The position numbers were made by a program, and so were the translations under genes. This document shows positions 46,254-57,109 of a stretch of DNA of 64,000 nucleotides, piece by piece. Within the stretch, counting starts at the first letter, position 1. Each line of letters begins with the position of its first letter. Source of the DNA: Thysanoteuthis rhombus (taxonomy: Eukaryota; Mollusca; Cephalopoda; Oegopsida; Thysanoteuthidae); NCBI GenBank assembly GCA_963457665.1, contig OY735206.1, positions 53,255,412-53,319,411 on the forward strand. Reading direction: 5' to 3'. The notes beneath the pieces were generated by a model. That model did not search any database. It had not been told where the DNA came from and saw nothing but the letters and a program-made list of their open reading frames with translations.

Positions 46254-49200
46254 CGGAATCTCACACCAGTTGCCTGGTGGTAACCGCTGGAGTTTGAGTG
46301 ACAGCAAGTCTCCTCAAGTCTCCAGCCCTCCTCTCCTATTACCCATAAGTCGCAGTAATTCTACGATTTACAGTTTCACACCGGTTGCCCAGTGGTTATC
46401 GCTGAAGGCTGAGTGACAATAAGTCTCCTCAGGTCCTCAGCTAACGTCTCCTCCCTCTTTCGCATATCATGACAGAGCTACTATTCGTTGCAGTGCTTAT
46501 ATCTCTAGCACCTTCCTCAGTATCCGTGCAGTTCCAAGTAGCGCTGTGGTCTGTACGGTCTCTATCCTCCCCCTAATCCCGATCTCCTCCAGTCTCTCCC
46601 TCAGCGTTTTGGGGACAGTTCCTAGTGCGCCCACTATGACCGGTACTACCCTGGTTTTCATGTTCCACATTTTCCTTAACTCCCTTGCTAAGTCCTGGTA
46701 TTTTTCCCTTTTTTCACCCTCCTTCTTTTTTACTCTATGGTCTGCAGGTACAGCAACGTCTACTATTTGGCAGGCCTTCCTTTTTTTGTCTACTATTACT
46801 AAGTCCGGCCTTCTTGCCTGGATGAGGTGGTCAGTTTGGATGTCAAAGTCCCACAGTAGTTTGTGGTTGTCATTCTCCAAAACTGCCTCTGGCTTGTGCT
46901 GATACCACTTTTCCCCATGGTTGAATCCCATTTGTTTACTTAGTTCCCAGTGTATCATCGTTGCTACTCTATCGTGTCTATGCTTATACTCCTTCTGGGC
47001 GAGCTGACTACATTCACTAGTTATGTGGTTTACTGTCTCATCTCTTTCACCGCACATGCGGCATTTGCTGTTTGTCTGTGTTCTGTCGATTTTAGCTTTT
47101 ATGTAGTTTGTCCTTATGCTTTTGTTTTGGGCTGCCATGATGAGCGATTCTGTTTCTCTCTTAAGGTTTCCCTTTCGTAACCACGTCCATGATTTCTCGT
47201 CTGCTATATCTTTTATCTGTCTTTTAAACTCGCCGTACAATTTTTTCCCTTCCCACTTTTCTTTTCTAGTTTGCTGTACCGTTCCATTGCTTTCTACTTT
47301 GTTTGTTGCACTATCCCTCGCGCTCTTTATGATTTCTTCACTATTTGTTTGCACATATTTATCTAGGACTACTTTAGCTCTCTGGACACAATCTTCTATG
47401 CTGATGAGCCCCCTACCACCTTCTTTTCTCTTAACGTATAGTCTATCTGTATCATCCCTAGGGTGTAATGCTTTATGCATCGTCATAAGTTTCCTTGTTC
47501 GCCTATCCATTGATTGGAGCTCTTCCTTTGTCCATCCTAGGAATGGTCCTGTATACCTAACTACTGACACAGCCCAGGTGTTCATTCCTTTTATTAGATT
47601 TCTGCTATTTAATTTGGTTTCTAATATTTTCCTTATCCTTCTAAGGTATTCCCTCTTAATTTTCTCCTTCATCTCTTCCCGTTTTATCGTGTCACATTCA
47701 AGGACACCTAGGTACTTGTATCGGTCTTGTGCAGTCAATGCCCTAATCTTGTTGTTGTCCGGAAGTTCAATTCCCTCAGTCATTGAAAGCCTTCCTTTGT
47801 GCATTACCATGATTGCGCATTTTTCTATCCCAAACTCCATTCCTATGTCATCACTATATTCCCTTACTTCGTTTAACAGAGTCTCAAGCTCTCCCCTGTT
47901 TTTCGCAAACAATTTAATATCGTCCATGTACATTAAGTGGTTGACCTTTCCTTTTGTTTTAGAGAAGTGGTATCCTTTGCTGTTTTTCAGGATTCTGTTA
48001 AGCGGTATCATTGTTAGAACAAATAATAGTGGGGACAACGAGTCTCCTTGGAAGATCCCCCTTTTTATCCCTACCTCGGCTAGTTTGTCCCCTGCGGCTG
48101 TCAAATCTACTTTCCAGTCTTCCATTGAATTACCAATGAATTTAACCACCGGTTCGCTAATTTTGAACATTCTAAGGCATTCGAGTATCCAGCTATGTGG
48201 AATCATATCGTATGCCTTTTTGTAATCTATCCATCCCATTGCGATATTCTTTCTCCTTTTCCTTACTTCTTTTAAGATCGTCTGGTCTATGTAGAGTAAA
48301 TCGTTTGCCCCTTTGGTTCCTATCCTACACCCTTTCTGTTCTTCTGGTAGTAGCCCCCTTCTATCCATTGACATGTATATTCTCTCTGCTATTTGCCCGG
48401 TCAGGATTTTCCACATAAGTGGTAGGCAAGTGATTGGTCTATAGTTGCTTGCTATGTTCCCCTTTTCTGGGTCTTTTTGGATGAGGGTGGTTCTGCCTTT
48501 AGTCATCCATTCTGGTGCTTTGCCTTCATTCAGACAATTTTGGAGTAGGTGAGTGAGTCTGCCGTGTAACGTGGTAAATTTTTTGAACCAATACCCATGG
48601 ATCCCGTCGGGCCCCGGTGCTTTCCAGTTGGCTACTTTCCTAAGAGTATGTTTCAATGTGGTTTCATTCAGTACTATTGGTTCTCCCTTGTCTATATCTC
48701 CTAGTTCTTTTCTCATGTTTCCTAACCATTGCGGTGTTACGTTATGTCTTTTTGGGTGCCCCCATATGCTATTCCAATAGTTCTTGGCCTCTGTGGCATC
48801 TGGTTTCATGTCCTGCCTTCTTTCCCCATTTAAATCTCGGTAAAACTTTTTCTCATTGTTTTGGAATGTGCGGTTTTGTGTGTATTGGGCCGTTCTTAGT
48901 CTGTATCTTTTTAGTCTTGCCTCTTTGGCTAGTCTTTTCTGGTGTAACTCTTCGACTACAGTTGCGATGCCTTTTTGCGTTACCTTGTATTTGTTATAAA
49001 GTCTTACTCGTGGTCTGTCTGTGTGTGTTGTATTTCTAAGCAGTACTTCATCTCTCTGTAGTAGGGAGATCTGCCTTTGTAACCTTCTCTCCCAGTTGGG
49101 TTTCCCTTCCCTATTATTGCTCGGGTTCCTATCTTGTGTTGTAAAGCTTTGTGCTACCATTTTCGCCCCTGCGTAAATTAGGTTGTTAAGTTCTAGGAGG

Positions 49201-49766
49201 GTGTTTGTTTCTATGTGATGTAAGAGGCAGTTGACCTGCTCGGTCACTTCTCCGACTTTCTTTCTGTCTTTGTCTCTTAGGGAGGGGAGTGTTGTTTTCT
49301 CTCCTCGCATGATCTCTTTCAAAGCTTGTATTTTGGTGTTCTCTTCTTCCGTTGGTGCCTCGTCATCACCCTCTGATACATAGCTTACTGTGGGGGTCTC
49401 ATGGGGAGTTATTCTAGTTTTGTTATTGGTACTAATTGTGCTGGGGGGGCATTCTTCAGATGTGTCACCTGAACCTCTCTCTACATTAATGCGAATCTCT
49501 AGTAGTTCAGTCTCAGACAGCCATTTCTTCTTTTGAATTTGCTTTACTTGGTCAGCAAGGCGTTGGTTCGATACTTCCACATCAGATTTTTCCCTCCATA
49601 TTTGGAGCATACGCTCCCTATAAGATCGCACTGAAGGCTTGCTTTTAAAGTAACAATACATAACTAGCCTATTCTCCTCCCTTGTCCATCTCTTTCTCTT
49701 GTTTTTTATAGCAGTCACTCCGAGAGGACCGCGCCTTCCCTGGGTGTCGTTAGTGGTATATGAGTC
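46254..49766 (-). mobile_element. R4/Dong-like LINE copy C, near full-length, minus strand
   Basis: A 3.5-kb element bounded on both sides by (ATT)n. It carries a short 5' leader of about 50 bp, one uninterrupted ORF of 1073 codons, and a 3' UTR (46254-46496) with the 60-bp internal repeat. Placement in TAA repeats and the single RLE-type ORF match the R4/Dong lineage, whose founding member Dong of Bombyx mori inserts in TAA repeats. Confidence 0.9.
46497..49718 (-). CDS. R4/Dong-like LINE polyprotein: Myb-like, RT, CCHC finger, restriction-like endonuclease
   Basis: A 1073-aa protein that would nick target DNA and reverse transcribe the element there. Domains in order: a Myb-like DNA-binding segment with regularly spaced Trp (RKRWTREENRLV, W11, to W41 and W66); a basic linker; and the reverse transcriptase with WKAPGPDG (365-372), WIDYKKAYD (496-504, catalytic D498), FQGDSLSPLLF (556-566), YMDD (597-600, D599-D600) and KYLGV (668-672). 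A CX2CX8HX4C finger follows (C886, C889, H898, C903), then the restriction-like endonuclease core RRPDLVIVD (969-977) with D987, the P-D...D pattern of R2/R4-type LINEs. The frame opens at a TAA inside the AAT tract. The codon at 49718 is GTG, and the first in-frame ATG is residue 20, inside the Myb-like segment. Translation therefore starts at a non-AUG codon or the true start is lost. No stops or frameshifts occur, so the copy looks recent. Confidence 0.93.
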   Translation of the reverse strand: MTAIKNKRKRWTREENRLVMYCYFKSKPSVRSYRERMLQIWREKSDVEVSNQRLADQVKQIQKKKWLSETELLEIRINVERGSGDTSEECPPSTISTNNKTRITPHETPTVSYVSEGDDEAPTEEENTKIQALKEIMRGEKTTLPSLRDKDRKKVGEVTEQVNCLLHHIETNTLLELNNLIYAGAKMVAQSFTTQDRNPSNNREGKPNWERRLQRQISLLQRDEVLLRNTTHTDRPRVRLYNKYKVTQKGIATVVEELHQKRLAKEARLKRYRLRTAQYTQNRTFQNNEKKFYRDLNGERRQDMKPDATEAKNYWNSIWGHPKRHNVTPQWLGNMRKELGDIDKGEPIVLNETTLKHTLRKVANWKAPGPDGIHGYWFKKFTTLHGRLTHLLQNCLNEGKAPEWMTKGRTTLIQKDPEKGNIASNYRPITCLPLMWKILTGQIAERIYMSMDRRGLLPEEQKGCRIGTKGANDLLYIDQTILKEVRKRRKNIAMGWIDYKKAYDMIPHSWILECLRMFKISEPVVKFIGNSMEDWKVDLTAAGDKLAEVGIKRGIFQGDSLSPLLFVLTMIPLNRILKNSKGYHFSKTKGKVNHLMYMDDIKLFAKNRGELETLLNEVREYSDDIGMEFGIEKCAIMVMHKGRLSMTEGIELPDNNKIRALTAQDRYKYLGVLECDTIKREEMKEKIKREYLRRIRKILETKLNSRNLIKGMNTWAVSVVRYTGPFLGWTKEELQSMDRRTRKLMTMHKALHPRDDTDRLYVKRKEGGRGLISIEDCVQRAKVVLDKYVQTNSEEIIKSARDSATNKVESNGTVQQTRKEKWEGKKLYGEFKRQIKDIADEKSWTWLRKGNLKRETESLIMAAQNKSIRTNYIKAKIDRTQTNSKCRMCGERDETVNHITSECSQLAQKEYKHRHDRVATMIHWELSKQMGFNHGEKWYQHKPEAVLENDNHKLLWDFDIQTDHLIQARRPDLVIVDKKRKACQIVDVAVPADHRVKKKEGEKREKYQDLARELRKMWNMKTRVVPVIVGALGTVPKTLRERLEEIGIRGRIETVQTTALLGTARILRKVLEI

Positions 49767-49858
49767 TTATTATTATTATTATTATCATTTTTATTATTAT
49801 TATCATTATTATTATTATTATCATTATTATTATTATCATTATTATTTTTACTACTATT
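49767..49858. repeat. (ATT)n tract between LINE copies C and D
   Basis: ATT run with several ATC and TTT interruptions. Confidence 0.95.
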
Positions 49859-50105
49859 TTGGAATCTCACACCAGTTGCCTGGTGATAACCGCTGGAGTT
49901 TGAGTGACAGCAAGTCTCCTCAAGTCTCCAGCCCTCCTCTCCTAGTACTTGTAGGTCGCAGTAATTCTGCGATTTACAGTTTCACACCGGTTGCCCAGTG
50001 GTTATCGCTGAAGGCTGAGTGACAATAAGTCTCCTCAGGTTTTCAGCTAACGTCTCCTCTCTTTCTTTCTTTCTCATATCGTGGCAGAGCTACAGTTCGT
50101 TGCAG
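49859..50105 (-). mobile_element. 3' UTR of LINE copy D
   Basis: Same 3' UTR as copy C with few differences, including both 60-bp repeat halves and an added (CTTT)n run near 50060. Confidence 0.85.
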
Positions 50106-50914
50106 TACTTATATTTCTAGCACTTTCCTCAGTATCCGTGCAGTTCCCAGTAGTGCTTTGGTCTGTACGGTCTCTATCCTTCGTCTAATCCCGATCTCCT
50201 CCAGTCTCTCCCTCAGCATTTTGGGGACAGTTCCCAGTGCGCCCACTATGACCGGTACTACCCTGGTTTTCAAGTTCCACATCTTCCTCAGCTCTCTTGC
50301 TAAGTCCTGGTATTTTTCCCTTTTTTCACCCTCCTTCTTTTTACTCTATGGTCTACAGGTACAGCAACGTCTACTATTTGGCAGGCCTTCCTTTTTTTGT
50401 CTACTATTACTAAGTCCGGTCTTCTAGCCTGGATGAGGTGGTCAGTTTGGATGTCAAAGTCCCACAGTAGTGCTTGTGCTGATACCACTTTTCTACATGA
50501 TTGAATCCCATTTGTTTACTTAGTTCCCAGTGTATCATCGTTGCCACTCTATCGTGTCTATGCTTATACTCCTTCTGGGCGAGTTGACTACATTCACTAG
50601 TAATGTGGTTTACTGTCTCATCTCTTTCACCGCACATGCGGCATTTGCTGTTTGTCTGTGTTCTGTCGATTTTTGTTTTTATGTAGTTTGTCCTTATGCT
50701 TTTGTTTTGGGCTGCCATGATGAGCGATTCTGTTTCTCTCTTAAGGTTCCCTTTTCGTAACCACGTCCATGATTTCTCGTCCGCTACATCCTGTATCTGT
50801 CTTTTAAACTCGCCGTACATTTTTTCCCCTTCCCATCTTTCTTTTCTTGTTTGCTGTACTGTTCCATTGTTTTCTACTTTATTGCTTGTTGCACTATCTC
50901 TCGCGCTCTTTATG
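50106..50914 (-). pseudogene. R4/Dong-like LINE copy D, 5'-truncated
   Basis: This contains the C-terminal quarter of the same protein, from about residue 797 (KSARDSATSNKVENNG) to the end. The CCHC finger (CRMCGERDETVNH) and RRPDLVIVDKKRK are present. A deletion removes the stretch between YQHK and LLWDFD (residues about 943-954 of copy C) and shifts the frame. A second small deletion shifts the frame again after HRVKRRR. The 5' truncation point abuts a short (ATT)n tract. It is dead, although otherwise very similar to copies A and C. Confidence 0.88.
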
Positions 50915-50930
50915 ATTATTATTATTATTT
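50915..50930. repeat. Short (ATT)n tract between LINE copies D and E
   Basis: Five ATT units. Confidence 0.9.
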
Positions 50931-51239
50931 GCAATCTCACACCAGTTGCCTGGTGGTAACCGCTGGAGTTTGAGTGACAGCAAGTCTCCTCAAGTCTCCA
51001 GCCTTCCTCCCCTAGTACTCATAGGTCGCCGTAATACTGCGATTTACAGTTTCACACCGCTTGCCCAGTGGTCATCGCTGAAGGCTGAGTGACAATAAAT
51101 CTCCTCAGGTTTTCAGCTAACGTCTCCTCTCTCTTTCGCCTATCATGTCAGTGCTACGATCTGAGTTTCCGCTTTCATTTCCCTTCCTCTCTTGGGTCAC
51201 TATTGACAGTTAGCGTTGCAGTCCTTATATTTCTAGCAC

Positions 51240-51242
<3 letters not shown>
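50931..51242 (-). mobile_element. LINE copy E: last codons and long 3' UTR only
   Basis: Severely 5'-truncated copy. It ends on the minus strand with the two 60-bp repeat halves. Its upstream part contains about 60 bp (around 51145-51205, TGGGTCACTATTGACAG on the plus strand) that copies A, C and D lack but the fragment at 4619-4891 has. The last ORF codons (AAGTGCTAGAAATATAAG on the minus strand) are still visible at about 51220-51242. Confidence 0.85.
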
Positions 51243-51288
<46 letters not shown>

Positions 51289-51325
51289 GTTATCATTATT
51301 ATTATTATTATTATTATTATCATCT
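51243..51325. repeat. (ATT)n tract 5' of LINE copy E
   Basis: ATT run with ATTGTTATC and ATC interruptions. Confidence 0.95.
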
Positions 51326-51329
51326 TATT

Positions 51330-52270
51330 ATTTCCTTGATTTGCTGTCTTATACAATTATTTACGAAGTCTTTCACATAAGACCTGAGATAAAAGAAGGT
51401 TTTTCTAAGGATGCTTTCTTGTCCTTTTCTTCCTTCCTCCTCTTTTTCCTCTTTCCTTCTTTTTTTCTTATTTTAATCGTTTGTCTTCTATCCATTTCTT
51501 CCATCTATTTGGCACAGACAGAGACAGAATTGAAATATTATTTTAAGAAGAGGAACTTGAATACAACATTCAAACAAGGAAAGGTATGGAGAGAGTTTCG
51601 CAAAGGGATATGTTCGTAGGGTATAAAGTTTAGGTAGGGGACTATTGGACTGAGATTTTTTCGGGGTATGTGAATAGTGCTCATCAGTACGATCTTTTGT
51701 ACTTCACGTAAAGATGGATTTCTTGGAATTTTTCAAGATGTACATCAGTGTTTTTCTCAATCATTCCAAGCGCTCATACCACTATTGGAATAGTTGTGTT
51801 TAAATGTCACATTGTTACAACTTACTGTTATTCTAGTTCTTCTTTAATCTTCTTTTCATTGCTTTCTATCTTAACGCTCGAGTTCTTTTCACATCCAAAA
51901 GAAAAATGACGAAAAAAAGAAAAATAGCGAATGAGATTGAAGTTATAGTCTTTAAATATAAAACAAAACTTTGGCTGGATTCTTGGAAATCATAATTTTG
52001 TTGCATTATCGCATAATGAACAAAATAAATTATAATATGAATTCTAAAAACTGCCAATTTTCAATCAGAAAATAATATTTTCCAAATTGACTTTGATGAG
52101 TTGTAACAAATCAAAACAAAACAAACAAACCCTCAAAAAACCCTACAGAGCAAAAAAAACATGACCCCCCCCCGAAACAACCCCCCAACCCAAAAAACAA
52201 AAGCAAAAATTCATTGAAATTCAATCAATACCGTATTTTATTTTAATGCGCAAGAAACTTTCAATCGGTT
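51330..52270. other. AT-rich unannotated stretch
   Basis: Contains only short A and C runs. No gene supported. Confidence 0.4.
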
Positions 52271-52271
52271 T

Positions 52272-52752
52272 TTGGACGTTTTGACTGCGGACGTTTCGGC
52301 CAAAAATATTTCTAAGCAGACGTTTCGTCCTCGTTTTATATTTTAAAAGCAAAAATGGCAACATACATCGTTTACGTATTTATTTACGTTTTTCCTCTCA
52401 TTTCTTTTCATTTACGTGCCATTTTAACATTTTTGGTGTATGCAGTTGTGAAATCTTCGCATAAAATTACACAAGATTAATCATTTTTTGCATTCTTTAG
52501 CCATTTGGTAAAAAAACGAAGTGTAACCCATTTTATTAGCTTTTTATAAATAAAAAAAAAACAAACGATCACGAATAGATATAAAAAAGTTGAAAATAAG
52601 ATATATTAAACATCAAGCAACAAACGTACATAATATAACCCCAGAACATTCTATTTCGTTCCAAACTAAACGTAGTTAGTCTTTTTTTGCCTTAAAAAAA
52701 CGAAAGTGGTTGAAATATCTGCTGTCGAAACGTCTGCAGTCGAAGTGTCCAT
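52272..52752. mobile_element. MITE of about 480 bp
   Basis: Terminal inverted repeats of about 40 bp. The left end TTGGACGTTTTGACTGCGGA continues as CGTTTCGGCC, and the right end as a reverse complement reads ATGGACACTTCGACTGCAGA then CGTTTCGACAGC. The interior has no ORF. The TIR is built from a repeated GACGTTT motif, with an extra copy near 52319-52326. Confidence 0.7.
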
Positions 52753-52759
52753 TTATCTT

Positions 52760-53555
52760 TACGCATGCACTTAATGCATTTGTTTCTGGGAGGTTTGAAA
52801 ACTTGAAAAAAATAAAAATAATGTGGCGTTCAGTAATGATGATTCCTTACCAACGAAAAATAACGAGGATGGAGATTAGAATATCATGACCCCGGTCCAG
52901 AATAACTCAGCAAGATGGTTTTTTCCCCCCACAAATAATGCATAACCTGGTCGCTTTAAAATACTGAAACGTCCTTCGGAGAACCCATATTTATTCATTG
53001 ATTAAATGAAAATGCCCCTATGGCCATCTCTGTATTCAATTTACATTGAAAATACATATGCAAAATTAAGATACACATTGATTCAAGTGATTAAAATGTA
53101 TGAAATTTAATTGAAAAAATTACAAGCTTCTCAGTAAAGACAAACATTTACCAGGTGCCTTTTATTAATCATTTTTTTCTGTAAATTGTATATATTTCAG
53201 CTGATAACTCCATAAATTGCCTCATTGGTTTATTTCTTATCTCAGATGATCTAGATTTATCTAAAGTTATTCATAAAATTATTTATATTTGTACTATTTC
53301 TCTTTCTCAATAAGATGGTAAACTATTCTAGAATTAATAAATAAGTTTTTGATGCTTCAAGCTTTTACAACATTACAATAGTTTTTCTTGCCGATTTCTG
53401 TCATTGCTTGTATTGGAAAATCTAATAAAGATAATGAATTGTATGCATAATTATATAATAAATCAGAACGCAGACGGTTAACTTCGGCTAACAAAGCTGA
53501 TAAATTTGCCAAGATAAAGGTAACGTATACAAAATGAATAGATTTATAGCCTCTA
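52760..53555. other. AT-rich unannotated stretch
   Basis: No gene or repeat could be supported. Confidence 0.4.
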
Positions 53556-54240
53556 AGCTAAAGACGGTAAAAGCAGAGAGAAAAGATAAAATAAGTTATA
53601 GACAACAGAGAACAAATAGACGTAAGAGGGAGATAAGAAAGAGAGGGGGAAGCGATAAGATAAAGGGAGTGAAAGAGAGAACAGAAAGTCGTGGCTTGAT
53701 AGAGATAAAGAAAAAAAGAAAGGATGAACAGGATTCAAAGGATGAGATCATTAATTAGAGAGATAATTGCGCTAGATTTTGTCTGATCGGCATTTATTTG
53801 GTCGCCTGTGAAGTGGGGGATCAGAATATCAACGAAGAGGGGAGGAGGAAGATGGGGAAAGTTAGATAATTGTCAGCTTGAATGAGTGATTAACTCTACT
53901 TGGTGAATTGGACAAAGAATCGAAAATTAACCAAAGGATGGATAACAAGGGACCTGGAGTCAAGAAAAAAAAAAAAAGAAAAAAAAAAAAAGACATTGGG
54001 TAATTTGGAAAGAAAACGGGGAAGAAAGCATAGGGGGAAAGAAAAGAACAAAAGAAAGAGTAGGAAGAAATATAGACAAAAGAAAAAAGATAGAAAGATC
54101 GGAATATAGAAACAAAGGAAGAAACATTGAAAGAAAGAAAGAAAGAAAGAAAGAAAGGAGAAAAAAATTAAAAGAAGGACAAAGAAAATGAGAATGGAGC
54201 GAATAAAGAAAAAATGACAAGGATAAAAAAAAACAAACAA
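53556..54240. repeat. Purine-rich tract
   Basis: About 700 bp with strong A/G bias on the plus strand, including a (GAAA)n run near 54130-54155 and A-rich runs. It gives Lys/Arg/Glu-rich open frames (53534-53758 and 53900-54109) that look compositional rather than genic. Confidence 0.7.
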
Positions 54241-54261
54241 AAATAAAACGAGAGAAAGGTC

Positions 54262-54572
54262 TAGTCAGTCACATCACGTGACCAACGTCTTTCGGCGAAA
54301 AAAGAGGGTGATCAACGAATGGGTGACTTCTCTTGCCCTTGGTTGGACAGTGATCATTGAAAAGTTTGAATTAAAAAAACAAAAACTAAAATAAAAAAAA
54401 ACATGTGTGAATGCTTCAGGGTGATTTAGCATAAACTCACATTGTAAATTGAACCCTATCTGAAAACATATCGGGAGATTTCAAAAACAAAACAAAACAA
54501 TACGAAAAAATTATTTTCCAAGAGGAAATAACGTTTGAATTTTCATCTTTTTAGCTCCATTGACGCGATGTT
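54262..54572 (+). repeat. Dispersed repeat family X, copy 3, 5' part
   Basis: CACATCACGTGACCAACGTC, then GGTGACTTCTCTTGCCCTTG, then TTTAGCATAAACTCACATTG match 225-480. The copy breaks off at GACGCGATGTTA, where the foldback element begins. Confidence 0.65.
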
Positions 54573-55352
54573 AAGGGGAGACCGGGGCTAGATGGTACAC
54601 TTTCCACTTTTATGGCTAAAGTTTCTATGGAAGGCGTTCATTATATCACCATTTAAACATTCGGAAAAGACGAACCAACCTACGCTAATTGTGGGGATAG
54701 CTGGTACAGTCTGGTTGGATAAGTCAATTCGTTTGCAAGTACGTATAAATGTGATGAATATATTGTTATAATTGAGAAATATAAAATTCATAAACAGACT
54801 TTACAGTGATAGAAAATGTATTTGAGTAAAAAGGAAGAGTTTAGAAATAAAATGTCCACGTGGATTCGTCAACTTTATTCGTTTTTCTTTTTCTTATGTT
54901 TCTGGACCCTTTCTCACTCTTTTCTCTGAATATTCATCGACTCATTCGTAGTTTGTTTTGTAATTTTGCAGACGTTTCAAGTCTTTTCTCTGTCTCAATC
55001 GCATGAAATAACAGCGTACCAATCAGCCCCACTTTCAATGTACCAGCCAGCCCCGAACACGTTTTGCCACTTTTCATGAACATAGACTGCACTCTTGTCA
55101 GCTGCATATTAGATCATTTTGCAAGCGTTTGTTGAAGAGAAAAAGTTACTTACCATGTTGAAAAGCGTTTTTCATGCGAAACGTTTCGCACTTACTTCAC
55201 ATGTGATTCAAGATTAAGAGAAAAATGGCCCAATGGTTTTTTTTTTTTTTACAAAATATGATTGACATTGGCACCATCAAGTGATGGAAAGGAGAAGTAA
55301 AGCAAGTGATTCAGCCTGCCCCTGAGCCCAACAAGCCCCAGTCTCCCATACT
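54573..55352. mobile_element. Foldback/MITE-like element inserted in family X
   Basis: The left end GGGGAGACCGGGGCTAGATG pairs with the reverse complement of the right end (ATGGGAGACTGGGGCTTGTT). Subterminal copies of a TACCAGCCAGCCCC-like motif occur in both orientations (54600, 54700, 55018, 55040). There is no transposase. The element splits family X copy 3, whose sequence resumes at about 55353. Confidence 0.6.
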
Positions 55353-55460
55353 TTGCCAGCCAGCTAGATAGTCAGCCATCCATACAACTTGGAACTTAAG
55401 GAAACTATGTTGCTGTTGACAATGTTGATGTTGATTGTTTCGGTCGACGGTTTTCTGGTA
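55353..55460 (+). repeat. Dispersed repeat family X, copy 3, 3' part
   Basis: CATACAACTTGGAACTTAAG and TGACAATGTTG correspond to the 575-610 region of copy 1, resuming after the inserted foldback element. Confidence 0.5.
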
Positions 55461-55559
55461 TAAAAAGAATCAAACGAAGGGAAAAGATAACAAGAAAGTA
55501 TAAACAAACAAAAATTACTAACAAAACAGATAAAATGCCCCAAACATGTATACTCAGGA

Positions 55560-56014
55560 AAAATAAATCATTAAAGGGTTACCGACAAAGAGGGGTACGC
55601 AAGGTGGAAAAACATTGAAACACGGAGAGACAGAGGCCGTTACATTCCAAGTTGGAAAGACATTGAGATGGAGAGAGAAAGAGACTAGTGTATTCAAAAG
55701 CGGAGAAAAAAAAACATTGAGGCAGAGAGAGATAGAGAGAGAGAGAGAGGGAGAGAGAGAGAGAGAGATGGGGGTCAAGTACTTTCCGATGTTGAAAGAC
55801 AGAGATTGATACATTCCATGGTGGAGAGGACAGAGATTGAGAGAGACAGAGGTAAGTGCATTCAAAGATGGGAAAAGCTGAGATATAGAGAGACAAGGGC
55901 AGATACACTCCAATGTGGAAAGACGTTGATATGGTGAGAGAAAGAGGCTAAAATATTCCAAGGAGGAGAGACACAGGGATAGAGAGAGAGACAGATGTTA
56001 GTACATTCCGTTGG

Positions 56015-56061
<47 letters not shown>

Positions 56062-56174
56062 TAGTATGTTCCAAGGTGGAGAGACAGATGGAGAAAGACA
56101 GAGTATAGTACGTTCCGGTGGGAAGATATTGAAATAGACAGAGAGTAAGGGTGGTACATTCTGAGGTGGACAAG

Positions 56175-56228
<54 letters not shown>

Positions 56229-56499
56229 GGGGGGAGAGAGGGGTGCTAATAAATTCCAAGGTGGAGAGACACTGAAATAGAGAGCGACAGGAAGAAGTTT
56301 ACTCAAAGGTGGAAAGACATTGAGATAGAGAGACAGAGGCTAGTATGTACCAAAGTGAAGACACATTGTAATAGAAGGAGAGACAGAGGCTAGTATTTTT
56401 CATGGTGGGAGAAAGAGAGAGACAGAGAGACAGGTTAGTACGTTCCAAGGTTGAAAGACTTTGATATATAGAGAAACAGAGGCTACAACATCAAGTTTG

Positions 56500-56534
<35 letters not shown>

Positions 56535-56647
56535 AGGGGAGGGCTAGTACATTCCAAGGTGGAAAGACGAGAGAAACAGAGGTTACTACGTTCCAAGGTG
56601 GAAAAGACACTGTGTGAGAGAGAGAGAGGCAAGAACAATCCAAAGAG

Positions 56648-56699
<52 letters not shown>

Positions 56700-56770
56700 C
56701 TAGTACATTCCAAAGTCAAGAGGCATTGAGATAGAGAGAGAAACAGAAGCCAATACATTCCAAGGTGCCG
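55560..56770. repeat. GA-rich minisatellite, about 50-60 bp unit, about 20 units
   Basis: The unit is approximately GAGAGACAGAGGCTAGTACATTCCAAGGTGGAAAGACATTGAGATA, with variable (GA)n stretches between units. The ACATTCCAAGGTGGA block recurs throughout (for example near 55640, 55910, 56070, 56250, 56550 and 56590). The plus strand is strongly purine-biased. Leu/Ser-rich minus-strand frames are artefacts. Confidence 0.85.
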
Positions 56771-57109
56771 ATAGATAAACGGGAAAGTTCAATATCTCTC
56801 AATAGGATAACAGTATTTTGGGCAACATTGCAATTTTGAAAATTTCTGATATACTCACATTTTTTTTTTCAGAGAAAAAAAATTTGTTTTTTAACACAAT
56901 CCCTGTCTTGATGCATTCTATCAGAATAACGGAAATAATTCCAGCTTTTCTGTAATTAAATAAAAGCAATTTTGTATTAAGAAAAAAAACAAAACAAACA
57001 AAACAAACCAAACTCCCAAAATGTCATTATTATTCATGGTAGTTCATTCATAATTCATAAAATGAAATTAAAAAAAAAAACAATCGCTGGATGGAAACAA
57101 ATATTTTGC

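Noticed and set aside
53534..54109. Lys/Arg-rich ORFs that could look like small basic proteins
   Set aside because: The whole 700-bp tract is purine-rich, so basic ORFs arise by composition.
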